Source: Isoetes taiwanensis | Lineage: Eukaryota; Streptophyta; Lycopodiopsida; Isoetales; Isoetaceae | Assembly (NCBI GenBank): GCA_021234155.1 | Contig: JAJEKV010000077.1 | Coordinates: 3,314,472 to 3,378,471, forward strand | Length of the DNA: 64,000 bases | Direction of reading: 5' to 3' | The notes under the pieces: generated by a model | What the model saw: the letters and a program-made list of their open reading frames with translations, nothing else | Told to the model about the DNA's origin: nothing | Databases searched by the model: none | Shown here: positions 46,301 to 59,600 of the stretch, piece after piece | Position numbering within the stretch: the first letter of the stretch is position 1 | Layout: each line of letters begins with the position of its first letter | Made by a program: the position numbers and the translations under genes

Positions 46301-49300
46301 TTTTCCCATGGATTATGCCATAGTTCCAAAGGTTTCTACCACAGTCCAAGGCCTTTTCTAAAGGTTCCTTCAGCTAATTTGCTTTTCGCCATGTTTTGTC
46401 ACACCTAACCTATTTATCTTAAGTTAGCATGTCAACCTCAACTTTTGATCCCTTTGAATGTTGTCGCCTTTGGCTCCCTCATAATGAAGTTTTAGGCACT
46501 AAAACCCCCTCGGTCTTCTAATAGGAAAATCCAATGTTTCACCTTCGTTAGTAACCGCCATATGATTATCCAATTCCTTACCCTCTTAAGAGTTTCAAGT
46601 CATAATCTCTAACGGGTCTATGCCGCAAGGAAACGGATCCTCCAAATTCTACTGCACCTAGAATTGTTCACCGCTGTAGGGTAACTCTTCGATTATATGG
46701 ACTACCGGGTCTATATAACCACAACCGCTCGATCAATACACCCGCCTTGATTTTATCTGGACTTGAATTCCTATGTAACGCCCTCTTCTTGGTTACCCCT
46801 AAAGGTATAATCGCCAAAGTCATCGTGATTCTTCTTATCTTCCATCGTGGGACGCTGATATTCTTATATATCTTTTCATTCCCAAACCAAATAAATGCTC
46901 TTAGCTTATAACGTTGAACTAATACATTGGTATCTAGAACCTTTGAGTAGTTAAGCTCTCATTATCTAAGTTATTCCAATACCGCTCCAACCATCCTCTG
47001 ATGTTTTTGAACGTAACATCACCGTATGTGCTAGACTTACTCTAGCTATTCTCACTCATTTAAACTTTTCGCCTTCCTTAGTAACGACGATCTAAGATAA
47101 TCAACTCTAACCATTCTGATAACTTGAATGCTTATCTCGTAAAGCATACCTAACCCAATATCTCGTATATAAGCATATCATTATGCTCCTTCAGAACCTT
47201 GTCAAGTAATATTTCCCTCGCCTTTGTACTTAATATTCTATTCTCTTTTAATATGACATACATCCGATGTCACAATCGACATCCTTGATATCCTCGCTAG
47301 TGTAGTATGTAATACTACTAAATCCTTCAAACATCCTAAACCACTACGCTTGTTATTATGAGATATAGTAACATGTGTGCACCAACCCTAACTCTTGACT
47401 CATATATGATTCGCTGATCGAGTTCTAGATGCTTCTCCTATATATGCCGTGGGATTTCACACCACACCTTCTAGACTCTCTATCCTTAGGGTGCCTTGGT
47501 CCTCACGCCTAGTCATCAAAATTCCATAGGGCACATGCCACCCTAAGTTCCTAGTGGCCATACTTGATGTCTACTATAGGAATTTTATCTTCATTACCTC
47601 AGATTCATATATATGAACTAAAAGTTCTAGTATATACCCTATCTTTTTTCTAGCTATGTTCCTAGTAAATGGTCCTAATACACATCTACCAACGCTTTAA
47701 CTACTCCTCTGATGCACACACGATACCAAATCCGTGAGCACATCCTCCTTTTATGAGATGTTCATTGATTGCCTCCCTTCTTCATATTCCGTGCTTTGGT
47801 CTCTTCCAAAGTGTCCCTCCAAACTCTCTATATTTGAAACATTGTTTACAACAACTTTCAAGCACCCCTTGTCTCCCACTCTGTCGTCGGGTACATTACT
47901 TGCCTTCCTAATGTATCATTAGTTCAACGTCAACTTTCCTTCATAGAATAAGTTTCAGTGCTCCAACATACTTTGTAGCTTTCGGGGACGGTTGCACCCT
48001 TTGCTAGCAATTCTCGCTTTCCATTCCAAAGCAGCCTTTTGGAAATAATGCTTATTCCCCGCCCGGGCTCACCTCGGGACCTCTTCTTCACCTTGTGGAA
48101 AAACCGTACGCTTTGTCCGGGCCTCTTATCCTGTCTACATACCCCCTACCACATAGGATCCGCCATTTTTTAATTTTCACCCCATAAGGATCATGCATTT
48201 GACCAACGCTATTAAGTGTATTCACGCGTGCCTACGTGGTCTTCTTAGTCGCCTATAATCTTGCGCCTTGTTTCACACCTCGTGAACATCAATCTTTTAC
48301 CAAACACAATATATGTAATTTTATAATCCATAATTTATGGATCAACATCCTCATACACATTATTCTCTACCGCTCCACCAATCAAACCTACACTTTTAAA
48401 GTGTTTTCCTCTCAGAGCCGGGTACTTATAATCCAGCTTTCCACCTTGGCATAGTACCCTCCTTAACATGGTCTATAGTAGATAATCATAAACCACTTCT
48501 CCACCGGATATATCGCGGCTATATCCGGTCTCCTTCTACATTGAATAGCAACCTAGATGCCGTGATCATACATCAATCCTCGTAATTTTTAGGTCCAAAG
48601 ATTTCACTTAGATACCAAACATCGCCATACCAATTTTTCTCGGTATCCATCCAAATTAGGATATCTTATCACCCTTATTCCCAACATTCAAAGACTTCTA
48701 CTTCAAGTAGGAGCCCTGACCCTCCTCATATATCATCATCTAACAGGCTCAAAGCACCACGATGGTTTCGATGCTTCCGCCGTTTCAGAACACCATAGTC
48801 GAAATCGGCCTTCGTGGATACTGTAGACGATTGCATAGCCATAGCACCGCCGATAGCGGCAAGGTACCAATTACGTTGAATGTATACGCCACCGCACTGC
48901 ACTGTATGTGTGATAAATTTATGAAAAATAACAATAAAATAAATAAGTAATTCAAATATAAGAATATCTGGACGCCCGTAAATGTACAAACATAACCAAT
49001 GAATTAATATGTGTCCTCATGTGACCGCAATCTATGCTAAAGATAGAAAGTGTGATTGTGGAAACATTAAAGATAATCAACAGTTATTAAACACATAATC
49101 AAATATAATAGAAGGGGATAAGTATGTATGTCTTACACAAACTCCTAAGGGAATAACGAGACTTAGATAACGTTAACGATATAGGTCAAAAATGGAATAT
49201 ACTGCATAAATATATAATTCTATTAAAGGGTAACTATAAATGTCGAGGCATCTAAACACTCACAATAGCAATATATGAGTTGTTAAAATTGTACCAAAAT

Positions 49301-49654
49301 AGGAAAACAAAATTGTAAAGTGAAGGGAGAATATAATACATATTATACACAAAAAAGTTAATATGATTAGAATGACTTTCTATTAATCAAGCGAGGTTAA
49401 TAACTCAGATTATAATATAACAACAAATGGAAGTTCTTTATATCTATACCGCCTTTAATATATAATCACACTCAGATCTATAGAAAGAATGCTTTCAACA
49501 TAGATAGAGTGTGAGCTCGTCACATTGCATTTGAAACAGTTGACACTTCCACAAACTTTCACCGCTCACTTTTAACACCCTAAGCGATGATCATGATGTG
49601 TCACCGCATCAATAGTAGTCCCCGATGTCGAGGACAACATCATTTTAAGGAGAA

Positions 49655-51370
49655 TGTGACGCCCGTGCATTCATACCAGTATAATGATGCACGACACGCC
49701 ACTAGGACATAAGGGGTAATTGGCTGTTGGAGCCGGACCACAATGGTTTTATTTAGCTATGTTAATAAATCCATTGTGGATAATTATAAAGTATATAGCC
49801 TAATTACCCCCAATTAAAGTTAAATTAGTTAATTAGCACCAACAAGGGGGGTGCCACTTGGCCCAAATCGACAAGGCATGGCTTCCATTTTGGACACCCA
49901 AATTAGGGCTTTTGTGCCCCAATTCGAATTAGGGGAGTACCGAGATGGAGGAGAGGAGTCATTGGCCTGGAGCAGCCTCGAGAGCAACCAAGGACCGCTA
50001 TTTGGAGCACCAAGGAGCAAATTGAAATTTAAGGACCGCTACTGAGCACCCAAGGAGCGAAGAAATTAAGGATCTTGGCTGAACCAAGGAGCACCGAAGC
50101 CAAGGACCTTGACCTCACCAAAATCACTAAACAACCCCTAGTCATTCGCCACCCCTTCAGACAAAGACTATGGAAGCACCCCACGATAACGGGTCCAGTA
50201 GAACACCGTTGGTAGTAGTTTAGTTGTGAATTTAGGTAGCCCTGCTAGGCACTTTTGTTGTGATGTTCTCACCGTTTCTCTCTCTGGTTTTAATGGTAGA
50301 ACTAACCCTTGATTGTAAAGGTAAGTTCTCTTTATATTCGATTCGGGTTTGGTTCCTAAAAAGGATGGATTGATAGTTCTTTCTATGGTATCACTTCGGA
50401 AATGGGGAAATAAGGGCTGGTAGAGACCTCTCGAACTCATATACGCTAGTATGTTCCTAGATAAAACCCCTGTAATTCCCAATATTGCGGCCAGGCACAA
50501 GAGCCACCGTCCTAGATGCTTTATGGTCCGGCTTAGCACCGCACAAGGAACACAAAGGGTGACATGAGGGTGGGACTTGCACGAAATACAAGGCTCCCGA
50601 GACTCCTACTGGTTGGGCTAGGCCCGATGGCCTGGCCACGAGAGGGCCTGTATGGGTCCGACACTCCACGGGTGTAGAGGTGTGATCCGTATGGAGCACC
50701 TTGCACTTTGAGTAGATTTAGGGTGAGTAAGCTCCGCACGGATGCGGGGTCACCGATGCGGCACGTGATTCTCTAGCTCACCCATGGAACCACCGTGATT
50801 CCGAAAGGACGCTTCCCGACCGCCTTTCATCGGACCAAAGGCCATGAACCCGAGTAGGCTCAAAGGGTGATACCTGAACTCCGCGTCTCCTAGGAAGGCT
50901 ATAGCGGCCATAGCGGAATTGACCCATCCGCAGTGTGCACAGAGGGGCGGATGGAGTGGTCAACCCCACCGATGTTCTATGCCGCCCAACGCCATGCCAA
51001 GACTCCATTCCGATTTCTCGAGGCCCAAATAGTGGTCGATCCTCACCTGAGTCCTGAGGGTGCAGGTAGACCTGTTTGGGTGTTTTCTTAGGTTTAGATG
51101 CATACTCTATGCCGTTGGTATTTGATGGATGCACCACCCTTCGTGGTGGTTATTTATATATATGATTTATGCCGTGTCTAACCCTTGTATTCATGCTTCC
51201 GCGACGTGAGGAGTCCCATTGAAGGCGTGGGCGAATGACCCCTTTCAGTGTCCTTCTTTGCATCATTTCATAGATGGCCCGAAATAGGCGGGCCCGCCAT
51301 GGCAAGTTGGTTGCCACGGGAGGGGAAAGTCCCCGCATGTATACCTACTGCGTCGTCGATATATTCGTGG
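49655..51370 (+). repeat. 3' LTR (about 1.7 kb)
   Basis: Second copy of 41197-42945, directly followed by satellite sequence (GGTTGGGGGTGGTCGATGAT). Confidence 0.75.
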
Positions 51371-52432
51371 AGCCATGCGGTGGTTGGGGGTGGTCGATGA
51401 TATGCCAAGTAGAAACTTTTCTATAGACAGAAACAATTGATGCAGATTCACTGCTTGATGCAGTTAGACTACTACAAATTTTATAATTCTAAATTGCCTA
51501 CAAGCATGTGTTTTGATTGCTTGCTAACATTACAATAGTTGTTGCGCTACATATTCATAATTATTTGAAAATTTCAATATTTGATTTTCGGTTTTTACTC
51601 ACGTCGGGAGAGGTAGGACATATTTTCTGTACAAGTTGGTCCCATGATATAGCTAGGCTCACGATGTTGAGGATAGTGGTGGACATGTCTAGGTTCAAAT
51701 CCTAGAGGTCACTTCACCATTAAGTAAACAGCTATATTTTATATGCTTATAATAATAACTAGGACCTAATGTTCCTTGGGCCAAGCATTTTGTGTTCGAA
51801 ATTGAATCTTTCTCTATCACACTATAGAATGTTGATAGTGGACAAGATTAGATATTTTTTGAACTAAAAAAATGTTCAATGAAACTAAAGACAAGTATGC
51901 CGCGATAATTTTTTTGTACAAATAAGTAATACTAAAATATCAGTGCTTAAAAAATCTATCATATATGCCAAAGTCTTCTAGCGCTAGTTTTTGAACTGGC
52001 AAGATGCTGCCGTTGGGCACGCCGGGGGTGGTTGGGGTGGTCGATGATATGCCAAGTAGAAACTTTTCTATAGACAGAAATAATTGATGCAGTTAGACTA
52101 CTACAAATTTTATAATTCAAAATTGCCTACAAGCATGTGTTTTGATTGCTTGCTAACATTACAATAGTTGTTGCGCTACATATTCATAATTATTTGAAAA
52201 TTTCAATGTTTAATTTTCGTTTTTTACTCACGTCAAATGGAGAGGTAGGACATATTTTCTGTACAAGTTAGTCCCATGATATAGCTAGGCTCACGATGTT
52301 GAGGATAGTAGTGGACATGTCTAGGTTCAAATCCTAGGGGTCACTTCACCATTAAGTAAACAGCTATATTTTATATGCTTATAATAATAACTAGGACCTA
52401 ATGTTCCTTGGGCCAAGCATTTTGGGTTCGAA

Positions 52433-52491
52433 TTCTGGGGGTCCATCACATGTCCTTATGGACGCTGCCAATGTGGCATGATGTAAAAATA

Positions 52492-52575
<84 letters not shown>
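52433..52575 (+). mobile_element. SINE 3' end plus long TATC microsatellite
   Basis: GGGGGTCCATCACATGTCC, GCTGCCAATGTGGCATGATG and about 21 CTAT units (52492-52575) are inserted between GGGTTCGAATT and TCACACTATAG of the satellite. It matches the SINE-like copy at 44700. Confidence 0.75.
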
Positions 52576-52576
<1 letters not shown>

Positions 52577-55122
52577 ACACTATAGAATGTTGATAGTGGA
52601 CAAGATTAGATATTTTTTGAACTAAAAAAATGTTCAGTGGAACTAAAGACAAGTATGCCGCGATAAATTTTTTGTAAAAATAAGTAATACTAAATATCAG
52701 TGCTTAAAAAAAAATTCTATCGTATGCCAATGTCTTCTAGCGCTACTTTTTGAACTAGCAAGTTGCTGCCGTTTGGGGGTTGTGGGGGTGGTCGATGATA
52801 TGCCAAGTAGAAACTTTTATAGACAGAAACAAGATTGTCTACAAGCATGTGTTTTTGATTGCTTGCTAACATTACAATAGTTGTTGTGCTACATATTCAT
52901 AATTATTTGAAAACTTCAATATTTGATTTTCGTTTTTTACTCACGTCAAATGGAGAGGTAGGACATATTTTCTATACAAGCTGGTCCCATGATATAGCTA
53001 GGGTCAAATGGTGAGGTAGGACATATTTTCTGTACAAGCTGGTCCCATGATATAGCTAGGCTCACGATGTTGAGGATAGTAGTGGACATGTCTAGGTTCA
53101 AATCCTAGGGGTCACTTCACCATTAAGTAAACAGCTATATTTTATATGCTTATAATAATAACTAGGACTTAATGTTCCTTGGGCCAAGCATTTTGGGTTC
53201 GAATTGAATCTTCCTCGATCACACCATAGAATGTTGATAGTGGACAAGATTAGATATTTTTTGAACTAAAAAAATATTCAGTGGAACTAAAGACAAGTAT
53301 GCCGCGATAAATTTTTTGTAAAAATAAATAATACTAAATATCAGTGCTTAAAACATTCTATCATATGCCAAAGTCTTCTAGCGCTAGCTTTTTGAACTGG
53401 CAAGCTGCTGCCGTTTGGGGGGGGAGGGTGGTTGGGGGGGTGGTCGATGATATGCCAAGTAGAAACTTTTCTATAGGCAGAAACAATTGATGCAGATTCA
53501 CTACTTGATGCAGTTAGACTACTACAAATTTTATAATTCTAAATTGCCTACAAGCATGTGTTTTGATTGCTTGCTAACATTACAATAGTTGTTGCGCTGC
53601 ATATTCATAATTATTTGAAAATTTCAATATTTGATTTTCGTTTTTTACTCACGTCAAGTGGAGAGGTAGGACATATTTTCTGTACAAGTTGGTCTCATGA
53701 TATAGCTAGGCTCACGATGTTGAGGATAGTGGTGGACATGTCTAGGTTCAAATCCTAGGGGTCACTTCACCATTAAGTAAACAGCTATATTTTATATGCT
53801 TATAATAATAACTAGGACCTAATGTTCCTTGGGCCAAGCATTTTGGGTTCGAATTGAATCTTCCTCTATCACACTATAGAATGTTGATAGTAGACAAGAT
53901 TAGATATTTTTTGAACTAAAAAAATGTTCAGTGGAACTAAAGACAAGTATGCCGCGATAATTTTTTGTAAAAATAAGTAATACTAAATATCAGTGCTTAA
54001 AAAAATTCTATCATATGCCAAAGTCTTCTAGCGCTAGTTTTTGAACTGGCAAGCTACCGCCGTTGGGGCTTGGGGTTGGTCGATGATATGCCAAGTAGAA
54101 ACTTTTCTATAGACAGAAACAATTGATGCAGATTCACTGCTAAATGCAGTTAGACTGCTACAAATTTTATAATTCTAAATTGCCCACAAGCATGTGTTTT
54201 GATTGCTTGCTAACATTACAATAGTTGTTGGCTACATATTCATAATTATTTGAAAATTTCAATATTTGATTTTCGTTTTTTACTCACGTCAAATGGAGAG
54301 GTAGGACATATTTTCTGTACAAGTTGGTCCCATGATATAGCTAGGCTCACGATGTTGAGGATAGTAGTGGACATGTCTAGGTTCAAATCCTAGGGGTCAC
54401 TTTACCATTAAGTAAATAGCTATATTTTATATGCTTATAATAATAACTAGGACTTAATTGGAATTGAATCTTCCTCTATCACACTATAGAATGTTGATAG
54501 TGGGCAAGATTAGATATTTTTTGAACTAAAAAAATGTTCAGTGGAACTAAAGACAAGTATGCCGCGATAAGTTTTTTGTAAAAATAAGTAATACTAAATA
54601 TAAGTGCTTAAAACACTTCTAGCGCTAGTTTTTGAACTGGCAAGCTGCTGCCGGGGGTGGTTGGGGTGGTCAATGATATGCCAAGTAGAAACTTTTCTAT
54701 AGACAGAAACAATTGATGCAGTTAGACTACTACAAATTTTATAATTCTAAATTGCCTACAAGCATGTGTTTTGATTGCTTGCTAACATTACAATAGTTGT
54801 TGCGCTACATATTCATAATTATTTGAAAATTTCAATATTTGATTTTCGTTTTTTACTCACGTCGTGGAGAGGTAGGACATATTTTCTGTACAAGTTGGTC
54901 CCATGATATAGCTAGGCTCACGATGTTGAGGATAGTGGTGGACATGTCTAGGTTCAAATCCTAGGGGTCACTTCACCATTAAGTAAACAGCTATATTTTA
55001 TATGCTTATAATAATAATTAGGACCTAATGTTCCTTGGGCCAACAAGCATTTTGGGTTCGAATTGAATCTTCCTCTATCACACTGTAGAATGTTGATAGT
55101 GGACAAGATTAGATATTTTTTG

Positions 55123-55442
55123 TATATAAGAATGGCAATTTACTGCCCATTATCCCTGGGAATGGGCTGTAAACTGCCATTCTTAAAACGTGGATGCAAC
55201 TTGGGTTGCATTCTGCACCTTGGAGCTCCGGAATCAGAGGTAAAATCTCCAGAATCAGGGGTAGAAAGAAACGCCGGAATGAGAGGAAGATGGTGAGAAT
55301 CGAAGGTAAATCTTCAAGAATGTTGAGTAACTTCAAGAACGACTGCAGTTGTTAGATTAGTAGTAGTTCCGGAAAAGAAACTTAGCCAGATGGCGCAATG
55401 CCATTGGCGGATATGGCAGAATACAACCTAAGTTGCATTTAC
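55123..55442. mobile_element. 320 bp foldback insertion in the satellite
   Basis: The satellite reads ...GATATTTTTTG | insert | GAACTAAAAAAATG... . The insert opens with a ~62 bp near-palindrome (AAGAATGGCAATTTACTGCC ... GTAAACTGCCATTCTT). It also has inner inverted arms, ATGCAACTTGGGTTGCATTC near 55193 against the reverse of the right end AGTTGCATTT. No coding capacity. A frame at 55063-55296 only crosses the junction. Confidence 0.6.
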
Positions 55443-55580
55443 GAACTAAAAAAATGTTCAGTGGAACTAAAGACAAGTATGCCGCAAGTATGCCGCAATA
55501 ATTTTTTTTCTTTGTAAAAATAAGTAATACTAAATATCAGTGCTTAAAAAATTCTATCATATATGCCAAAGTCTTCTAGC

Positions 55581-56052
55581 GGTAGTTTTTGAACTGGCAA
55601 GCAGTGGCCACCGGAAAAACGGATTTCAAATACGAACTGACAATGGCAATCGCCACCGGAAAAACGGATTTCAAATATGCTATGAAGTAGGGCTAATGGC
55701 CCCGAATTTATAAGATATCCAGTTTCGCTTAAATCCGGCACTCTTCTTCATACTTTCTTTATATGCGGCAGTCTTCCTCATGCTTCTATCGTTAGCGGCA
55801 GATCCGGCCCTCCGCCGGATTTGCATTGATTTGGCGTAAGTAGCTGCTACCGAATTTCGCTGTATTCAGTCAAAGAACTCCCCAGGTTGGGGATATGTCT
55901 TCATGTTTTTTTATTTGGTCTTGTCCTTGTAGATCTCCACTATTTTTAAGAATCTAACCTTTAGAGCGTCGGTAACTCTGGTATTGAGATAGTAGTCTAT
56001 AACTGAACTATCAAGAAACTTGCTCTTCCTCTTCTTCTAATTTACAAGCTAA
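55581..56052. other. Intergenic with a 26 bp direct repeat
   Basis: GCCACCGGAAAAACGGATTT and following bases occur at about 55606 and 55651. Nothing else is recognised. Confidence 0.45.
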
Positions 56053-56248
56053 GGCTACGTTCCCATGCGCCTCCGACCGGACTCCAAGATTCAAGGCAAA
56101 TAACCGGAGAGTTCAGAAACCCCCCTCCATTTCTGAAAAATCCAAGCCAGATTTGGAAGTTGACCTCAAAATATGAACATGGGAACTGGCTCGACTTCAG
56201 CTTTGACAAGAAATTTCGAAGTCCGGTCTGTTTCATGGGAACGTAGCC
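56053..56248. mobile_element. Harbinger-type MITE, 196 bp
   Basis: Terminal inverted repeats begin GGCTACGTTCCCATG and continue with GACCGGACT after a short mismatch, about 29 bp. TAA flanks both ends (56050-56052, 56249-56251), the 3 bp TWA target duplication of PIF/Harbinger. No coding capacity. Confidence 0.85.
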
Positions 56249-56251
56249 TAA

Positions 56252-56663
56252 CACATATGTATAAAAGGGATGAATATATTAGCCCAAGTTATCTCTTGCA
56301 TAGAAGCTTTACAATTGTTTGTTATTTTAATTTCAATCATAGTGGCCTCCACTATATAGGATGTGGCTGAACTGACATGTTTAACTATTGTGATTGTGAA
56401 CTCCAATATTGAGATAGTTTTTTAAAATTGTTCTTTATTTTATCCTATGCTTTTTTTGCAGATGTACTTAATATCAGGTCGTTTTCAAGACGTCATTCTT
56501 TGTACTCTGAAGGTACTTGCCCTTCCTCTTAAATTTAGGCCTATGCATGATGTACAGAGAAGATAGTTTTCTCCAACGGTGGTCCAATAATCTTTTCCTT
56601 CGAGGCGTTAAAATAAAAGAAGAAACGCAATAAAAAATATTTGTGGTACGTCTATTTAGAGCG
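56252..56663. other. ROCO upstream region
   Basis: Holds a possible acceptor TTTTTTGCAG at 56452-56461, so an untranslated 5' exon is possible. No clear TATA box is seen near the ATG. Confidence 0.35.
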
Positions 56664-59600
56664 ATGGCAAATGAAGATTATCCTTTGACGTTTGGCTGGA
56701 AGCTAAACAAAACTACAGGAAAGGCAACAAGGAATAGTTACAAAGAAATAGCTCCATCCAGTGTTAAACAGTTCATCTCCGCAGTTGACTCAAAAAGGAA
56801 TAAAGAGGACCTATTTTTACTGGCAAAAGATGTTGACTTCCTGGCAAAAAATGTTGACTGGCAAGAGGTTGGTAATTATATTATACGTGGAAAGATCCGC
56901 TATTTAAAGCTTGCTAGTACTATTCGTGATTTCTATTTGGATGATTATTTAATGTTAATGTTAGTAAAAGTCTTGGAGGATCCAGATTGTAAGCTAAGGG
57001 AATTGGATTTATCAGAGTGTGGCATTCGTAAAATTGTAGAATTTATGACGCTGGCTGAAGCTCTTGGAAATGTAAATTGCCCTCTTCTCATTTTAGATCT
57101 CAGTTGTAGTCTTAACAAACTCGATAACGAGGCATTCATATGTTTGGCCAATGCCCTCTGTAGTGGCTCTAAACTACTGATATTGGAAATTTATATTGCA
57201 CGGGAATTTATATTGGAACAATTTCCTCGTAAACTCACCATTGGCCCTCCTTTCAAGACCCTTAAGAGTTTGGGGCTTTGGGGCTTTGAAGATCTAAGCC
57301 AATGGGCTTATGTTAACCATTCGAGTGTCGAACATCTCCATCTGTCTGCTCCTGATCAGAGTCTTGATTTTTCGAATGAAAGATTCGATTTGCTAATCAA
57401 TTGTCTAGAAACATTAAGTCTTTTCGGATTTGTCCCAAACTGGTCTCCCACGATAGAACCAGTACTAGATAGATCACGTACTTATGTTAGATTTCCACGT
57501 TGGTGTCTTCTCTTCAAAGAATCTAGTCTAAGGCATCTTCAACTCTTTGACGCACCGCAAACGCAAATCTTCCTTGATTTTTTGTTTAATGACAAGAGCA
57601 ATATTAGTATTGCTAAATTAGATCTTACAAACTGTGGCACAGAAATATACAAGTTTGTGTTGGACCATGTATCATCGAACTACAACAATTCTCTTGAGAT
57701 TCTGGAAGCGGAGGGCATCCCAAGGGCCTTAAAGCTTCGATGCGAAGCTGTCTTAAGCCATAATAAGAGATTGAGAGGCTTATTGTCTGAGCAGCCTACT
57801 AATGAGCCATCTGCAGCAAAGCTATTCATTTGCGGCCATAGTAGAGTGGGAAAGACCACTTTTACAAATAATTTAAATAGAAATTACTCTATCCCCGAGT
57901 TTTGGCAACACTATCCCTCCACTCAAGGCATGCAGATGGCTAGCTTGAAATTTGAGGATAAGAAGGCCGTAGTTTTCGATATAGCTGGCCAAAATGAATA
58001 TCATGTTTTCCATCATTATTTCGTGAGGGGTAGTGACAAAGATGCCTTCCTAGTCATTTGCAAGGCAGAGGATCAAAACAGATTCAAAAAATCTTTGGAA
58101 TATTGGCTCCGTTTTATTGTGGCCCATCGAGCATCACCTTTGATCAAACCTAAGGTAATCATTGCCTTGAATTTTTTTACAACGGAAGGTCAACATTCTC
58201 AGTCTCAAATGGCTCAAGACGCAATATCGAGGACCAAAAGAACCAGAGAAAAATTCAAGGACGTGTTAGATTTTGGTAACATGGATGAAAATGTATTTGG
58301 ATTCGAGGCAACAAATTGTAAACAACTTCAGCCTTGCAAGGATAGAATCAAAGATTTAGTTCGAGAATTGCTTAAGCATAACAAGATCATTTCAGTTTGT
58401 GATGATCTTATTCGTTTCTTGCAAACCAAAAGAGTGCCAATAATGCCAACTACTTACCTGGCCGAAGAGTTCAATACTTGGTTCAATAAGATCCCACACA
58501 AATTTTCCCGAATCCGACACGACTTTTCCAAAGATGTCATCGAAGGAGCACTTATCCATTTGCATGATATGGGAGAGGTAATATATTTTGAAGGAGAAGA
58601 AGAAGAAAGGGTTGTGATTCTCGATCCCAAATGGTTTAATCAAGATGTTATAGCCCTTTTTATCAACAACAATGCCTTAGATGCGACAGAGGACCAAAGG
58701 CCATGGCTTCACCAGATAGAGGATATTCAGAATAAGCTTTCACAAGTATCCTCAAGCTATAAAGAAACACAAAACGTGATTTTAAGATTCATCCGTGGAA
58801 AGAAAGAAAAAAAGGAAGGCCTAGAAAGGGAGAAGCTGGAATTGCATGTATTGCAATGTCTACATAGAATGGGCGTTATACTTCCCCAAGATGATAGTTG
58901 GTCTAGAAAGTGGTCCTCTCTCCCAAACACACTTATAATACCCACCTTGTTGCCTAGTAAAGAACCTCCAACGTGGTGTTCAAAGAATGCTAACGACAAG
59001 TTTTATGGACGAAGATATGAGTGCAAAGATAGAAAGACCACTTTGCTTCCTTCGGGCTTGTTCTCAATGTTACAGGGGCGCCTAGAAGACGAGCACCATA
59101 AACGCACTCGAAGTCAATCCAAAGGTGATCGTGAAAGCTTTAGTGTTGGTGATGGATGGATTAAATTTCAAATCGATAAAATTAGTATGGTTCTTGTCTT
59201 TGGGGGTGAAACTAGTGCCTGGACAGATCGCCATTGGATAGACATGAGGATTAGAATTACTGAGGACCAAACATTGGTAAATGCTGAGAAACTATTCTTA
59301 GATATCCAAGATGAAATTTTTAAAACTTGCCATGACCAAAAGATGGGCTGCCCCAATCTAGAGTTATGTGAGAAAGTTATTGATCCAAGGGAAGTGGAAA
59401 ATTTGACAGATGGAAGATCAAATTGTACGGAGGATCTACATAAAGTCAATGAAATAGTAGACAGTAATGGTCTTGCCTATTTGTATCAATGGAATGATAA
59501 GCACAGTATACCAATTGTGGATCTAATGTTTCCAAGTGAAATTAGCGTGCATGAAAAAAAAATTATAGAAAATCTTAAAAATATACGCCATGAAATTGAA

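Larger units (their letters stand above)
42946..49654. other. Decayed internal part of the Gypsy-like element
   Basis: No open frame above about 90 residues looks like gag or pol. The plus strand is pyrimidine-rich from about 44150 to 48700, suggesting heavy decay. SINE-like sequence lies at 44700-44850. Directly before 46156, GCCGAGGACAAATTATTTTC plus AAGAGGGGGTGAA is another Gypsy 3' end. Confidence 0.5.
41197..51370 (+). mobile_element. Gypsy-like LTR element inserted in the satellite, ~10.2 kb
   Basis: A ~1.7 kb repeat starting TGTGACGCCCGTGCATTCAT is at 41197 and again at 49655. The second copy is preceded by TCGAGGACAACATCATTTTA plus AGGAGAA, a typical plant Gypsy 3' end and purine tract, so they are 5' and 3' LTRs. 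Satellite units flank both sides, showing the element was inserted into the array. The internal ~6.7 kb has no intact gag or pol and no motif I can name; a second, different LTR-like junction at 46156 suggests a nested or mosaic element. The exact target duplication is blurred by the G-rich spacer. Confidence 0.75.
51371..55580 (+). repeat. 650 bp satellite, right part of array
   Basis: Six units start near 51397, 52041, 52793, 53445, 54080 and 54668 (spacings 644, 752, 652, 635, 588). The 752 bp unit holds a SINE 3' end and a TATC microsatellite. The last unit is cut by a 320 bp foldback insertion at 55123-55442. A local duplication of GGTAGGACATATTTTCT is in the third unit (52956-53035). 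Confidence 0.9.

Noticed and set aside
51517-51705. Repeated 62-63 residue ORF in several satellite units (40389, 51517, 53567)
   Set aside because: It is conserved only because the units are tandem copies; most units break it, and composition is not protein-like.
55063-55296. 77-residue ORF as a gene
   Set aside because: It spans the junction of satellite and foldback insertion, so it is a chance frame.
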